From Collybiopsis luxurians FD-317 M1 (Eukaryota; Basidiomycota; Agaricomycetes; Agaricales; Omphalotaceae): a stretch of 64,000 nucleotides of DNA. The notes below the pieces were generated by a model that had not been told where the DNA came from, ran no database searches, and saw only the letters and a list, made by a program, of their open reading frames with translations. The stretch's first letter is position 1. Each line of letters starts with the position of its first letter. Positions 46,186-57,100 of the stretch are shown in pieces. The DNA lies in contig KN834752.1 in assembly GCA_000827265.1 (NCBI GenBank), positions 310,001 to 374,000 on the forward strand, in the 5' to 3' direction. The translations under genes were made by a program, and so were the position numbers.

Positions 46186-47456
46186 ATGGATCCGGGTGGG
46201 AATCCGCTGCTTTTACCGATACTTTAGATGAACCATTGCTCAAGCTCGGATTCCCAGCAGATGCGACCAACTTGCGCTCTCCGCCCAAGCTGAAGCCATT
46301 AATCATTCCAGAACAAAGCTCAGTAGCCCTTGGCCTACTGACCCCAGTGGACGAAAGCGCAGACGATGAAGAATCGACGAACGGAAAGTTTATTCGCCCT
46401 TTACCTGTACCAAAAAATGAAAGCGGGACAATTCATAGACCGAGGGCATCATCCTGGGCGACATGGACAGGTGTGTAATTGCGCTTCATTATGCTGCCTT
46501 GAATCCGATAGGTTCTTCCGATCCTATCAACAGCCGGAGCCGACTCATCATCATTCACAATCCAAAGTGAGACGCTACTAAGCACTCCCAGTGCCCACTC
46601 AGCACCCACCCACAGTCATCGGAATATCTCTCTTACCTCAGGGAAGTCCCGCCCTGTTTCAGAGAATCGCTCTCAAAAGTTTTCGAAGAGTAGGTCGAAT
46701 GTTCACCGCTCTTGTACTCTCTGACCGATGTATTTAGATGATGGAAATAGTCGTCTTTCTCCACATCACAGTATCTCTGATACTGGCACTCGCGAGGGCC
46801 GTAGTGCCACTGTTTCTTATATCTCTGAGGCCAGGCCGGTTTCGACTGGACGCAAATCTTCATCAAAACTGCCGAACTACCGTTCAAGTCTCCCCTCCCC
46901 CCCTGAACATCATTTTGCTTCTAGAGCGAGAGCTAACACTAGCGCAGCTGTGCCTAAGCATCAGGTTCAAAACTGGCTAGCCTCTCCAACTGGTGCGTAC
47001 AATGGCTTCACTACTCAAGCATTCACTTAAGTTCGAGCCCTCTAGTCAATCCATCTAGGGTCGCGTCGCCCTTCACTGAAGTTAGAACAGCAGATGCCCA
47101 ACCTAAACTCCTTGGTCCCAAAATCAAAGCTTTGCCTCATATTCCCGTCACATCCAACTGCGAAGCCCTAGAGCCAGATAAGATGGAACGTACAGCTCCT
47201 CTGACAGCGAAGGATAAGGGAAAAGGGAGGGCGACTGATGTTATACTCGAGTCAGGTAAGTCCATAACACGGGGTCCCTTCAAAGTTTGATACTGAACCT
47301 ATTTCTAACTTGTCAGATAGCTCAAACGGTGGTCTAGTCACTCCACCTGATAGTGCCCAAACTCCGGCAGGTCCGAGCCCAAACACATCTCCGCTGTCCG
47401 GACCGCGAGGGACTCGTCCCCGAGGACCCAGGACTCGCAGTTCCACTATATGTTGA
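46186..47456 (+). CDS. Ser/Pro/Thr-rich hypothetical protein
   Basis: Unrecognised. Seven exons with consistent phases (46186-46195, 46228-46470, 46534-46689, 46738-46996, 47059-47255, 47317-47456, with the third intron at 46690-46737) give about 334 residues. The predicted chain is disordered: Pro/Ser stretches (NLRSPPKLKPLIIPEQSS, FIRPLPVPKNESG), repeated SRPVS/ARPVSTGRKSS-type segments that look like phosphorylation sites, a basic KDKGKGRATD and a Pro/Arg tail (GTRPRGPRTRSSTIC). The first intron would be only 32 bases (46196-46227), so the true start may lie elsewhere. There is no membrane segment. A regulatory or scaffold role is possible but unsupported. Confidence 0.5.
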
Positions 47457-48861
47457 ACAACTCACTCCGCCTACGTTGTCAGGCAATGCCAGCGCACCTT
47501 TTGCACATTTCGAGCGGAGCGTCGCAACGTGACATTTTTGGATGCTAAGTATTTAATTCTGTTCGACTGGAACTATAATACCTCTTCGATAGATTCCTTC
47601 CATACAATACATTCGTCAGGATTTTTTTTATTAACCGGCAGCAAAGCAGTTTAGTGAATTCCGTTTTTTTTTCTCTTTATCTTATTGCTTTGTCACCCTT
47701 TCGTTTCTGTTTCTGTTTCTGTTTCGCTGTGTCTTCATTCCGTTCTAAACGCGCCACTGAAGTCCTGACATCACAAGTAATACTTAATTACGACCCCCCT
47801 TTACCATAGGCTCCGAGATAGTGCGAGTGTCTTCCTTAGTCTGTACAATATCTAGTGCATGTGTTTAAGTGACGAACAGCCCATGCAGTCGGAGAATGGA
47901 GATTGATGAGGCGAATCGATGAACACCCACTTCTGCCGCTTGGAGTCTTATATTTTCCTTCACAGGGTTGATTTCGGGACAAAGTTATCGCGCAATTTTT
48001 GTAGACATCTTTGGCAACATTATGTAGAGAATCTTAACAGCTAAATCATAAATGCTACAGACCTGTCTTGTATACAGTATTCATTAGAGTGGTATATCTA
48101 GTCCAATTTCCGAATTTCCGGATGAAAAGGATGATTACTGCCTACTCTTTCCGGGCTTTCGGTTTCATGCCAACTTTCCAGCTATTTTCGCTACAAATGA
48201 GGTAGAGCAGTGGTAATGGCTTATTGGAATGGAGTCCACATTTCAATAGTCAGCCCTCGTACGCCACCCTCCTGTACAACACTCAATGAAAATCCCTGCG
48301 TTGAATGCAGGGTGCCTGCCAAAGTTCTCGGAAACACTGGACACGCTGGGCGCCGGCGTGAATGACGGAGGAAATTTCTTTCTACTTTGCTGGATGTACT
48401 CGGTCCGATCGTATTACCGCTCCGGTGAGGTTTCAATCTTAATCTTCTTTTGCTAGAAGATTGTCCAGTGAAGATATTTAAAACAGCCGGATATGGAGGA
48501 GATTTATTTAGCTTGGCGTTGATCCAATCTCGTCGGCCTGATACCCATTACCAGTAATTACTAGACGCCGACTTTTGAATGTGAACACCCATTCTTTCTA
48601 TCAACTACAGCCGCTAAAAAATGACGCTCCTTCCAACTTTGCAACAAGAACATATTAGGCATAGACAATCAGATAGGAATCCGTTCAGAGCTGTGTTTAT
48701 CTCTTTTTCGGAACACTGCGTGGTCAGCTCATCCGAACTAATGTTGTTAAATATAAAAGAGCGGGTAGACCTCTGTAGACCTAGGTACGAGAATAAGTAC
48801 CTGCCCTACGCTGGACCACCCTGTGTGACATACCCGCTTACTGTACAAGACTGTGTACGAA
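47457..48861. other. Intergenic region
   Basis: No gene supported. It contains a short tttctg hexanucleotide repeat at about 47701-47727 and T-rich runs at 47620-47680, which may be the 3' flank of the preceding gene. The end is the promoter of the Myb gene, without a clear TATA box. Confidence 0.45.
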
Positions 48862-50949
48862 ATGTCTCATAGAGAACGTCGACCATGGACGATGACAGAG
48901 GACCAACTTCTTCGCGACGCCATAGTGAAAGGTCAGTATGTAATTCACCATGGTCGCGGTGCTGGGGGTTTAACTTTGCCGTTGTCAGAGGATCCGTCAA
49001 GAACTTTACATCCTTCAAAGTGGCATGCTATAGCAAAGCACATCCCGAACCGTAACAACAAGGACTGCCGTAAACGCTGGCTTTCAAAGCTAGCGAAAGC
49101 AGATGTAGCAAGAGGGAACTGGAGTGCCGATGAAGACGAAAGATTGTTGGAAGCATTCGAGAAATACGGGCGGAAGTACGGCGTTTTCTGTTGGCCCTTT
49201 GATTATTCAATTGAATTTGCAATCTTTAGGTGGACGATGATAGCGCAAGCTGTACAAACCCGTAATAGCGATCGTAAGTCCAAACTATACGTTGAGGTTA
49301 TCAAGTCGCAATGTAAATCACTCGACAGAATGTGCCAAGCGCTGGAAAGACACGTTAGACCCTTCAATAAATAAAGCGGAATGGACGGAGGAAGAGGTAC
49401 CTTCCGCTTACCATCTTGATGAACATCGCTCAATTATTGATAAATTCAATAGGACTCGAAATTGCTTGATGCTGTGAAGACTCACGGCACTGTCTGGGCA
49501 AAAATCGTGAAAACCTATTTTCCGAATCGAACAGGCCTAGCAGCAAAGAACAGGTGAGGTTCCTTGTAAGTTGGATCGAGTTCCTAAGCTGAGCGCTCTA
49601 TCAGATATCACAGTATTACCAGAAGTAGCGGAGGTTTTACCAAGTTACTCAGTCCAACTCCCAGCTCGAGCTCAAGCGATATCTCACTGATAAACATTAG
49701 TTCGGACGCCTCGTCGTCATCCATCACGTCTCCCGCCACCTCACCGGCACCTATGCCGGATGTATACTCACCTCCACCCTCACTTCTGCCGTTCGACCTA
49801 CCACTAAATCCCTTCCCGTGGTCCCCTAGCACAACATTTACAGATCATTCCATGTCGAGCGGTCTGGAGACGCTGAGCTTGGCAAATTTACTTTCCTTGC
49901 CTCCAATGGAGAGCCTGAGTTCCATGTCAATACCGCATAGTCTTTCACTTTCAGTTAACAAGAGCTCTACTGTACCTTCATCTTCGACAATCTCATTTGA
50001 CATGCAAGCGACTCCTTCAACAATGTCTTCCCTAGATGTACGGCACGCTTCCCTCTCGCACTCAACATCGAGGATTCTGACGCTATACGGCAGACCTCGC
50101 TGTCCAAACACAGTCCGAGTTCAAATCGTCTTGCACGAAAAAGACATCCCATATAGAATGATTAACGTTGACGAAATGTCTGATTCAGAACTTCAAGAAG
50201 TAATCTCGTATCCTTTTCCCCAAACACCAGTCCTTGTAAGATTTCTTTCCTTTGTGACTTTCTCGCAGCTAAATTCTCGAGTCGGTAGGAAGACGATGGA
50301 CTTAAATTGCGCGAGTCTCGAGCGATATGTCGATATCTTGCCACAAAGTATGCCGACCAAGGGACCAGACTGATTCCCGACGCATTACACATAAAAGCCG
50401 GTGCTATGTTCGAGCAAGCAGTCTTTACTGAAGTATTTGCATTCGAACCGTACGCGTCGAAAGCCGTTTACGAGAAGGTCACTAAACGGTATAGAGTCTC
50501 GCTCCTTCTCAACTCACCTGCGCTGACTCGGTGCCTTTGTAGATCGAAAGGACTTTCCCCAAATGAAGCAGAATTCCAGGGGTCTATCGCAGTACTGTCG
50601 TCAAAATTAGAAGAATACGAACATATTCTGAGTAGACAAACGTACCTCGCAGGCGAGGCGAGTATTATTTATTACTGGAAAGTTTCGTTCTCCTGAAGAT
50701 GTATCCTGTTCTGCTAGGAACTCACACTTGCCGATTTATACCATGTTCCTTGCGGGGCATTGCTTACGGGAGTCGGTTGTGATATCATGACGAGCAAAGG
50801 GCCTAATATTACTAGGTATTGTAGCCCCTTTGGTCTGTTATGACTATCTGTGAGCTGATCGCTTATCTTAATATAGGTGGTGGAATCAAATTTCATCTCG
50901 ACCGTCTTGGAAAGCGGTTTGCAATGACAAGGTCTTCTCCTCAACATGA
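48862..50949 (+). CDS. Three-repeat Myb transcription factor fused in frame to a glutathione S-transferase
   Basis: Ten exons with fully consistent phases: 48862-48931, 48989-49175, 49230-49273, 49329-49396, 49453-49553, 49605-50235, 50289-50488, 50543-50657, 50718-50815 and 50877-50949, giving 528 residues. Residues 1 to ~165 are three Myb repeats: RRPWTMTEDQLL ... DCRKRWLSKL; GNWSADEDERLLEAF ... QCAKRWKDTL; AEWTEEEDSKLLDAV ... GLAAKNRYHSITR. A Ser/Pro-rich region follows to ~300. Then comes a full GST: SRILTLYGRPRCPNTVRVQI, QTPVLEDDGLKLRESRAICR, TRLIPDALHIKAGAMFEQAV and a C-terminal helical domain with LTLADLYHV and SSRPSWKAV. Exon 6 spans the Myb end and the GST start with no stop. The GST active-site Tyr/Ser was not assigned. 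The eighth intron (50658-50717) has a GC donor. It could instead be two genes, with GST starting at the ATG at 50023 and an unseen Myb 3' end. Confidence 0.8.
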
Positions 50950-51312
50950 TTCTTGCGTTGTTTTGGGGTTCCTAGCTTCTGAGATTTGCTGTTGGAACAT
51001 TACTGGACCGAAGATAGAAAGCCATGTCATTGTATATTTAGATAGATGCGCGACAGACTTACAAGAGCACATCATGCTTGTCGGATCCACATTATAACCT
51101 TACCAGTCCTTGAGTTTACTTCCTCTTCAAGCGCGACGAGTAATAAGATAGGGCATCCGTTTGGAGCTATTACAGGTGCAAGTCTAGTATTTTTGTTTCT
51201 ACATGACCGAAATCATTCATGCCATCCCGTTTTCATTTCTAACATTGCAAAACGACCTTTCATTAATACATTGCCCAATCAGCCGGAGATAGACTTACAA
51301 TCCGACAATGAT
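50950..51312. other. Convergent intergenic region
   Basis: The 3' flanks of the Myb-GST gene (plus) and the QCR8 gene (minus) meet here. Nothing else is recognised. Confidence 0.45.
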
Positions 51313-51786
51313 TTAATGATGCGCTCCAGCAGCGATATGGCCAGCTTTCGAATTTTGGAATGCGTACTGACGGTTGGCCCAGGTGTAGACAGAGTAGCCA
51401 AGGGCGAAAGGAACAACGAAGTATACGGCTTCTGCGGAAACACGTCTATAAAAGTTGAAGATGTAGCTGCGAACCCAGTGAGGGCCAGCTCTGGCGGCCA
51501 TAGGTGACAAGGCTGGAGGGAATGAAATTAGAAAGAAAATGAGGGTTGCGGGTGATAGAAACGCACTGTATTGTGTGATACCCTTTTGTTTTATAAACGG
51601 AGAACCCCACCAAGAACTCTACAGCGTACGGACAGTCAAGCAGTGAAATAATATGCTGAGCAAAAAAAGAGCTCACCCAGGCCCTTTGCGCTACAAATGG
51701 AGCAGTTATCAGTGGGAGTTGAGAGGGAAGCAATACAGTCACATACGACCAGGCATTTCACTAGCTCGGGCGATAGTTGGCCTCAT
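51313..51786 (-). CDS. QCR8: Ubiquinol-cytochrome c reductase subunit 8 (QCR8, ubiquinone-binding)
   Basis: Small subunit of mitochondrial complex III in the inner membrane, next to cytochrome b. Four minus-strand exons (51750-51786, 51677-51683, 51567-51616, 51313-51512) give 97 residues, the usual size. The N-terminus MRPTIARASEMPGPGSWWG is followed by KQKGITQYTLSP, a basic stretch and the single membrane helix AVYFVVPFALGYSVYTWA. The end is NSKAGHIAAGAHH, as I recall for mushroom orthologues. The second exon is only 7 bases long. It is needed to restore PGPGSWWG in frame. As is usual for QCR8, there is no cleavable presequence. Confidence 0.88.
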
Positions 51787-53140
51787 AATGGATGAATGGA
51801 AGTAGGACGGTAAGTTAAGGTTGCGGACAAGACCGGCAGACACAGTTGACCTGGTCACACACGTGCCCATTGGGCGCTAAAATTCTTGGTCCAGTACTCC
51901 CACTCGTACGTGTCAATCCGCTCTAATGGCAGAGCAGACCCTAAGCTCATCGTCTAGATTTATACAAAATGAATCATGCAACTCTCTACTCACTTGCTAA
52001 CACACTAGGCATACTCGCTATGCTCACCGTCGTCGGATATCATTTTGTAGCAGTAAATGCGAAACACATTGCGAAGAATGGGGAGGGAAGGTCTTCATAG
52101 ATGTTCGTAATAAAAGCAGGTCCGCTCGAATCCGCTTTGCTGCAATGTTTGATATTAACGGCGTTCTCAACAGATGACTTACGTCGGGTGATCACATTGG
52201 TTCAGTAGAGGTTGTACTGTCGCGTTCATTGAATCCGTTTCCGTCTTATCGAGCTTTATGCGGACTCTTTTGAAATGAATCGGTTCAGAATTGGCATTAT
52301 ACATGATTGCTTCACAGCTGGTCTTACAGTACAGGAGAATCTTGGCTTCATTTCCAACTCGCATATTCGAGCTTTGTGCGGATATTTCGAAATGAATTGA
52401 TTCAAGATTAAAACCATACGTTCGGTTGACGGTCGGATCTGCAGCATTGGAGAGCCATGCAGTCCTCTTCACTCCAGCTTTATCTTCTTCCGTCGACTTG
52501 AATGTTGTAATCAACCTACTTACTCTAACCTGTTTGATGCCGATTCGTTAGTGGCCGTTTAAACCGAATTGGGCTCCTGGCAACTACAGTGTGGTATCCC
52601 AAGCGTTGCTACCTTGATTCCCGGCCGGGATTGGGTACAAGTGCTGCCCTTTCCCTTTCGTTACTTGTCCTTCAATCTTTTTCTAGTGATTTGCTCCTCT
52701 CCCTTTAGGTTTTGACGTTTTTGACACTGATAATGTTGTTAGTGCGCGACTGGAAGACAGAGAAGTTTTCCGAGTCTGTTTGCGAATCAATAGAAAAATA
52801 TGTTACGGCAGTGCTTCTTCACCTTCTAATCTTGTTCTTACCTCCCTCATAAGGGCATATGTCGTAGGTTGATAAACTTAAAAAGCGAACATTTGTCAGG
52901 CGGGTCCCAGGTGTTCCTTCCCTCCTACCCGCGTTCCAGTTCGCTGGTTTACTGAGAATTGGATTGCACCCTGTGGCGATCCATTTGAAAGTCCGGAGAT
53001 ATTCTGCTTCGTCTTTCGCTTTCCTACCTCCTTGTCAAGTCTCGTCAAGCATAAAGCTTTGGCTATTCCGTGTGTGTAGAGTGTTAAGTTATATCAAGGT
53101 ATAGAGAAAAGCTGACGACCATATAGAGAACGCGGCTTTC
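51787..53140. other. Intergenic region with a weak imperfect repeat
   Basis: A minus-strand frame of 111 codons (52179-52514) begins at TTG, not ATG. It contains two imperfect direct repeats of about 47 bases (about 52250-52297 and 52370-52416, both starting gagctt). I do not call a gene. 52980-53140 is the promoter and leader of the next gene. Confidence 0.4.
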
Positions 53141-53653
53141 ATGCTGTTCTTGAGCTCTACTAAAGGACTGGGCCTCCTTCCGTTGCTGCCCATCTTGCTC
53201 CTTCTGTTAATTGTCTCCTTAGATGGAGTATCTTCTTCCCCCATCGAGGATAAAAGGGAGCAGAATCAACAAACTCCCTTTGGGTCTGTCAAGGTGACGA
53301 TAGCACCGCTGGGCGACCAGAGAACACGGACGCAGAACGTTGATGGCCATTTCGAACTCTCGATTCATCCGGATCCTCATCGTGTCTTTCATCGGCCTAA
53401 TGGGGTTTCGATCAATCTATATAAAGACCTGAACACGGTTAATCCTCCAGTTGGACTCGAACTTGTACCAGACGGAGGAAAGGATCAAGAGAATTTTTGT
53501 TCTATTTCTGCTGTCGAGAAGAGCGCTAGTGCGGCCGGGTCGAAGAATGTACAGCTCAAATGTAAGGAGATAGATCTGTCTAGGTTCGGAAGGGACTCGA
53601 GGTTTGGGGAAGGGGAGAAGAAGAGATTCTGTATACGGGAATCGAGGCCTTAA
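53141..53653 (+). CDS. Small secreted or membrane-anchored hypothetical protein
   Basis: Uninterrupted ORF of 170 residues from an ATG. It has a strong N-terminal hydrophobic stretch (LGLLPLLPILLLLLIVSLDG) followed by a small-residue cleavage-like site (VSSSPIED). The mature part is polar and mixed-charge, with three Cys only (FCSISA, QLKCKE, RFCIRE). It matches no family I know. Size and leader fit a small secreted protein, but the C-terminal half is very basic/acidic and may be disordered. Intronless, which is unusual in this window. The antisense frame 53417-53956 is a shadow. Confidence 0.6.
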   Translation: MLFLSSTKGLGLLPLLPILLLLLIVSLDGVSSSPIEDKREQNQQTPFGSVKVTIAPLGDQRTRTQNVDGHFELSIHPDPHRVFHRPNGVSINLYKDLNTVNPPVGLELVPDGGKDQENFCSISAVEKSASAAGSKNVQLKCKEIDLSRFGRDSRFGEGEKKRFCIRESRP

Positions 53654-54138
53654 AACGTGTAGTCTTGGGTTTAGGGAGACGCGAACTGTTTGTTTTGAAC
53701 TAAACGATGTCCCGGCACTTGGGATACTGATACTAGTATATATTAGAGTGATGCTAACCAAAGAAAGAGTGGTGTTGCAAGATTTTAGTATAGTACTGTA
53801 ATGTACATCTTCATTCAGTATGTCTAGACAATATTTTTGCATAGCAATTTGCAAATGAGTAAAGTGAGACAGACGCGATCGAGGACGCGTTAGACAAAAG
53901 AAAAAAAAATTGATTCCGACAACTTTCCATCTCAACCACCAGGATCTGCATATCATGCTTTACAGGTTCGTCGCTGTCGTGGCTGCTGAGGCTTCAAGTC
54001 AGCGGCTGAGGACTACAGTGGGAATTCAAGAAATGAGGCAAACACGTGCTGAGAACGTCGCGGTCACCTGTGGTTGTTGATTTCCAAACTTGGAAATCGT
54101 TACTTCTTTTTCTTTCCCCAAATGCTTTGAGCGTCGAC
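53654..54138. other. Intergenic region and leader of the PH/RS giant gene
   Basis: No gene is seen. A candidate leader intron could run from a donor after an A (for example gtcagc near 53999) to the acceptor gtcgacag ending at 54139. Confidence 0.4.
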
Positions 54139-54139
54139 A

Positions 54140-57100
54140 GTGGCCTCAAGTCAATCCAGCAGCAAGTTATACCGCAAGGTATACTCCAGTGCTTACACAG
54201 CAGACTCTCAGTCTAATTTCTTTTCAGACTACAATACAGATCCTCAAAGAGAGGAAATCAGCAATATGCAACGACGTGCGGCATCGCCGTCTTCCAATTC
54301 TTTTTCAGATTCGGACTCCTATGAAGATTCGAATTCTATCGACGAGGTTGAAGCCACGCTCAGCAATTTGGACGATGAGCTAGACGATACTGAGCAGGCA
54401 GTTTCAACTTGGTCATCGACAGGATATGGCAGTGGAAGTGGGACGCACACTGCTACTCAAACCCCTGGGTCGTACACTGGCTCTCCATCTTTCGTATCAT
54501 TGCCCACTCTAATCAGCCCAACCGCCGGTTCTTCTTCACTTCAATCTTCTTACCCTCCTCCTTCGAATGATCCCAGAATACGACTCAGTCACATCACAGA
54601 AAGGACCGAAGGGACAGAATCTCGACCAGTCTCGGGAATATCTCATGCTTCTACCATTCCCGCTCGACCTAGGTCGGCTTTCGTTTCGCGACACAGTCGG
54701 ACTTCTACAGACCCTGGCGATTTGCCACCCCCAGGACGGACGAACCAGCTCATAGGTTTGTTCGAGTCTGGATCCACTTCGCGGTCCCCTTCGCCAACAA
54801 AAACTAGTTCTTCGTTCACACGTTCACAAACGCCCAGCAGCATGTCTTATTCGACTTTACTTTCGCCTCCGGCTAGACCTTCCACTGCTACTGGATCATC
54901 TTTTACTCCTTCCACATTCACCCCTTCTACTTTTACACACACAGAGAGCACGTTCACGCAGAGTACGCTTTCACCGTCTGCGTTCACGACAACTCAGACC
55001 GGTACCGGCACTGTTACAGGACAAACCAGTCAGACTCAAACTACTTCTACGGCCACTTTGCGCCGACCTAGAGAGGAAGAAGGGTCGCCGAGGAGTCCGT
55101 TATCAAATGTTCGAAATATTGTCGCTCTCTGGAAGGAACGAACTCCGACACGCAAAGAGACTGACGAGTCAAAGGATAGGGCTCCGCCTTCTCCAACTCC
55201 TGAACCTCGCACACGGAGGGATGGAGGTCAAGGGCAAGGGCAACGTGGTTCTGGAGATGACGGGGGACTATTCGGACTTCGCCGTAGGGCGAGTGAAAAG
55301 AGAGCTAGCGCTGAGTCCAGCGCGAGTGAGGGCGAACGGATCAGCACTGGAAGCAATGGAGGCAATGGGCTTGATATGAGTGAGCTCAGCAGGTTCCTCG
55401 GAGGAAATGGCTCGGAAACGGTTCGTGATTGCCATCTGCTTCGGTTTTCTCACGCTCATTTTTAATTTTTAATTTTTACTACCCCAGCCTCTTCATCTCG
55501 GTACTCTATATTATCTCAATGTCCACGGTGAACCTCCGTACCGCTGGCAACGATGCCAAGCTCTTCTTTACCGACACACACTACTTCTTTCATGGTTGGC
55601 TCCCAGCGCTCCTTCACCCGGAGGGACCGGACGGGCACCGTTAGGGCGCGCAGTCGTTCAGTTAGATCTAGTCAATTGTTTCGCCGTTGAAAGTGCGCTT
55701 AGCTTGAGTCACCCAAGAGCTCGAGACGACGTTGGAGCGATCGCTGCCAGAGAGCAAGACGCCCTTGCTCATGGCGGAGAAGGCGGAGTTGATATCGGTT
55801 TGATGGAATCGTTGGTGCCGTTTTGGATGGTTTATGGAGATGGGGTTGAAAGATTGGCTTGTGAGAGCTTGGTACAGAGGTTACAGTGGATCGAGAGAAT
55901 ATGGTAAGCTTTTTACGCTCGTAGGCGTAAAATTTATTCTAACCACTACATACGCGCCTTTAGGGACGCGATCAATACTCCTGCGACTCCGACGCTTTCT
56001 CGTGCCCCGTCTATTACACCTTCACTCACCCCTTCTTTTTCGTCACTCACACGTACACTTACGGCCACCCGTCGTTCTGGTTCTCCCACTGGATCTATCC
56101 GAACTATCATGTCTATGGATTCTCATTCGAGTGTTTCATCCACTGCGAGTAGCGGAACAGGAAGTCGCAGTACGGTATATGTCCCACCTATGTCGGACAT
56201 CCCTGATATACCAGGAGTACCTGCATCTGATGACGACTTGTATGCTTCCGAATCAGATGCTGGTGGTAGGGGAAACTCTTCAACCTCGAGTTCGGGAAGG
56301 TATCACTCTTTGCTCTCTTCGCCGTCCGTGTCGTCTTCTGGTAGTGGAACTCGTAGGAGGCCGTCAACGTTCATTTCCTCTTACCACTCTCGTACGGTGG
56401 ATGACACTGTTATCAATGGTGACGAATATGTTTATCCAGGAGACTCTCGTGCAATTCCTAGTCGGCGCGTTAGTTCTCGTTTGCGGAGAAGCGGGAGTAT
56501 GACCGACCTAGGAAGTGAAGGGTTCCAGAGCAACCGGTCTTCTGTCCTCAATGGTGATAGTGATGATCAATTCTATAGTGCCGGTACGAGCAGAAGCTCT
56601 GTGTATTCGTCTGCCGAGTCGTATGAGTCGCGAACTGGTACTGGCACTCGAACGTTCACCGGTTTGACTAGTACAGGACTCACGGGCACCACTGGCACAT
56701 ACACAAGAACAACGGGAACAACGGATACATTCACAAGGACTGGGACTGGAAGCGATACGTACACAAGGACAGAGACTGGTACAAGAGTTTCTGACACAAC
56801 AAGATATACCAGCACTGGTTATACACGCACGACTGGCACTGGCGTTGGATCATATACGTCCTATTCTGGGAGTGGATCATACACTGGAACTGGCTCAGGG
56901 TCGTATACACCCTCGGGAACGTACACCCCTTCGGGTACAGAGAGTAGGATTACAGGTGCAGGTACAAGCACAGGCATCACTGGGACAGGGAGAACCTTCA
57001 CGACTGATTACGAGTCGAGAACGGGATATGGCTCGGATTCGTACAGCGGGTCGCCTTATACTGGGTTTGTCCTCAATCTGATTTGTCTGTTCGTTTAGAC

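Noticed and set aside
52179..52514. 111-codon minus-strand ORF with imperfect internal repeats
   Set aside because: Begins at TTG, has no promoter or splice partners, and the repeats are weak. Left as unknown.
53417..53956. 179-codon minus-strand ORF overlapping the small secreted protein gene
   Set aside because: Starts outside and runs antisense through a better supported ATG ORF with a leader peptide. No domain.
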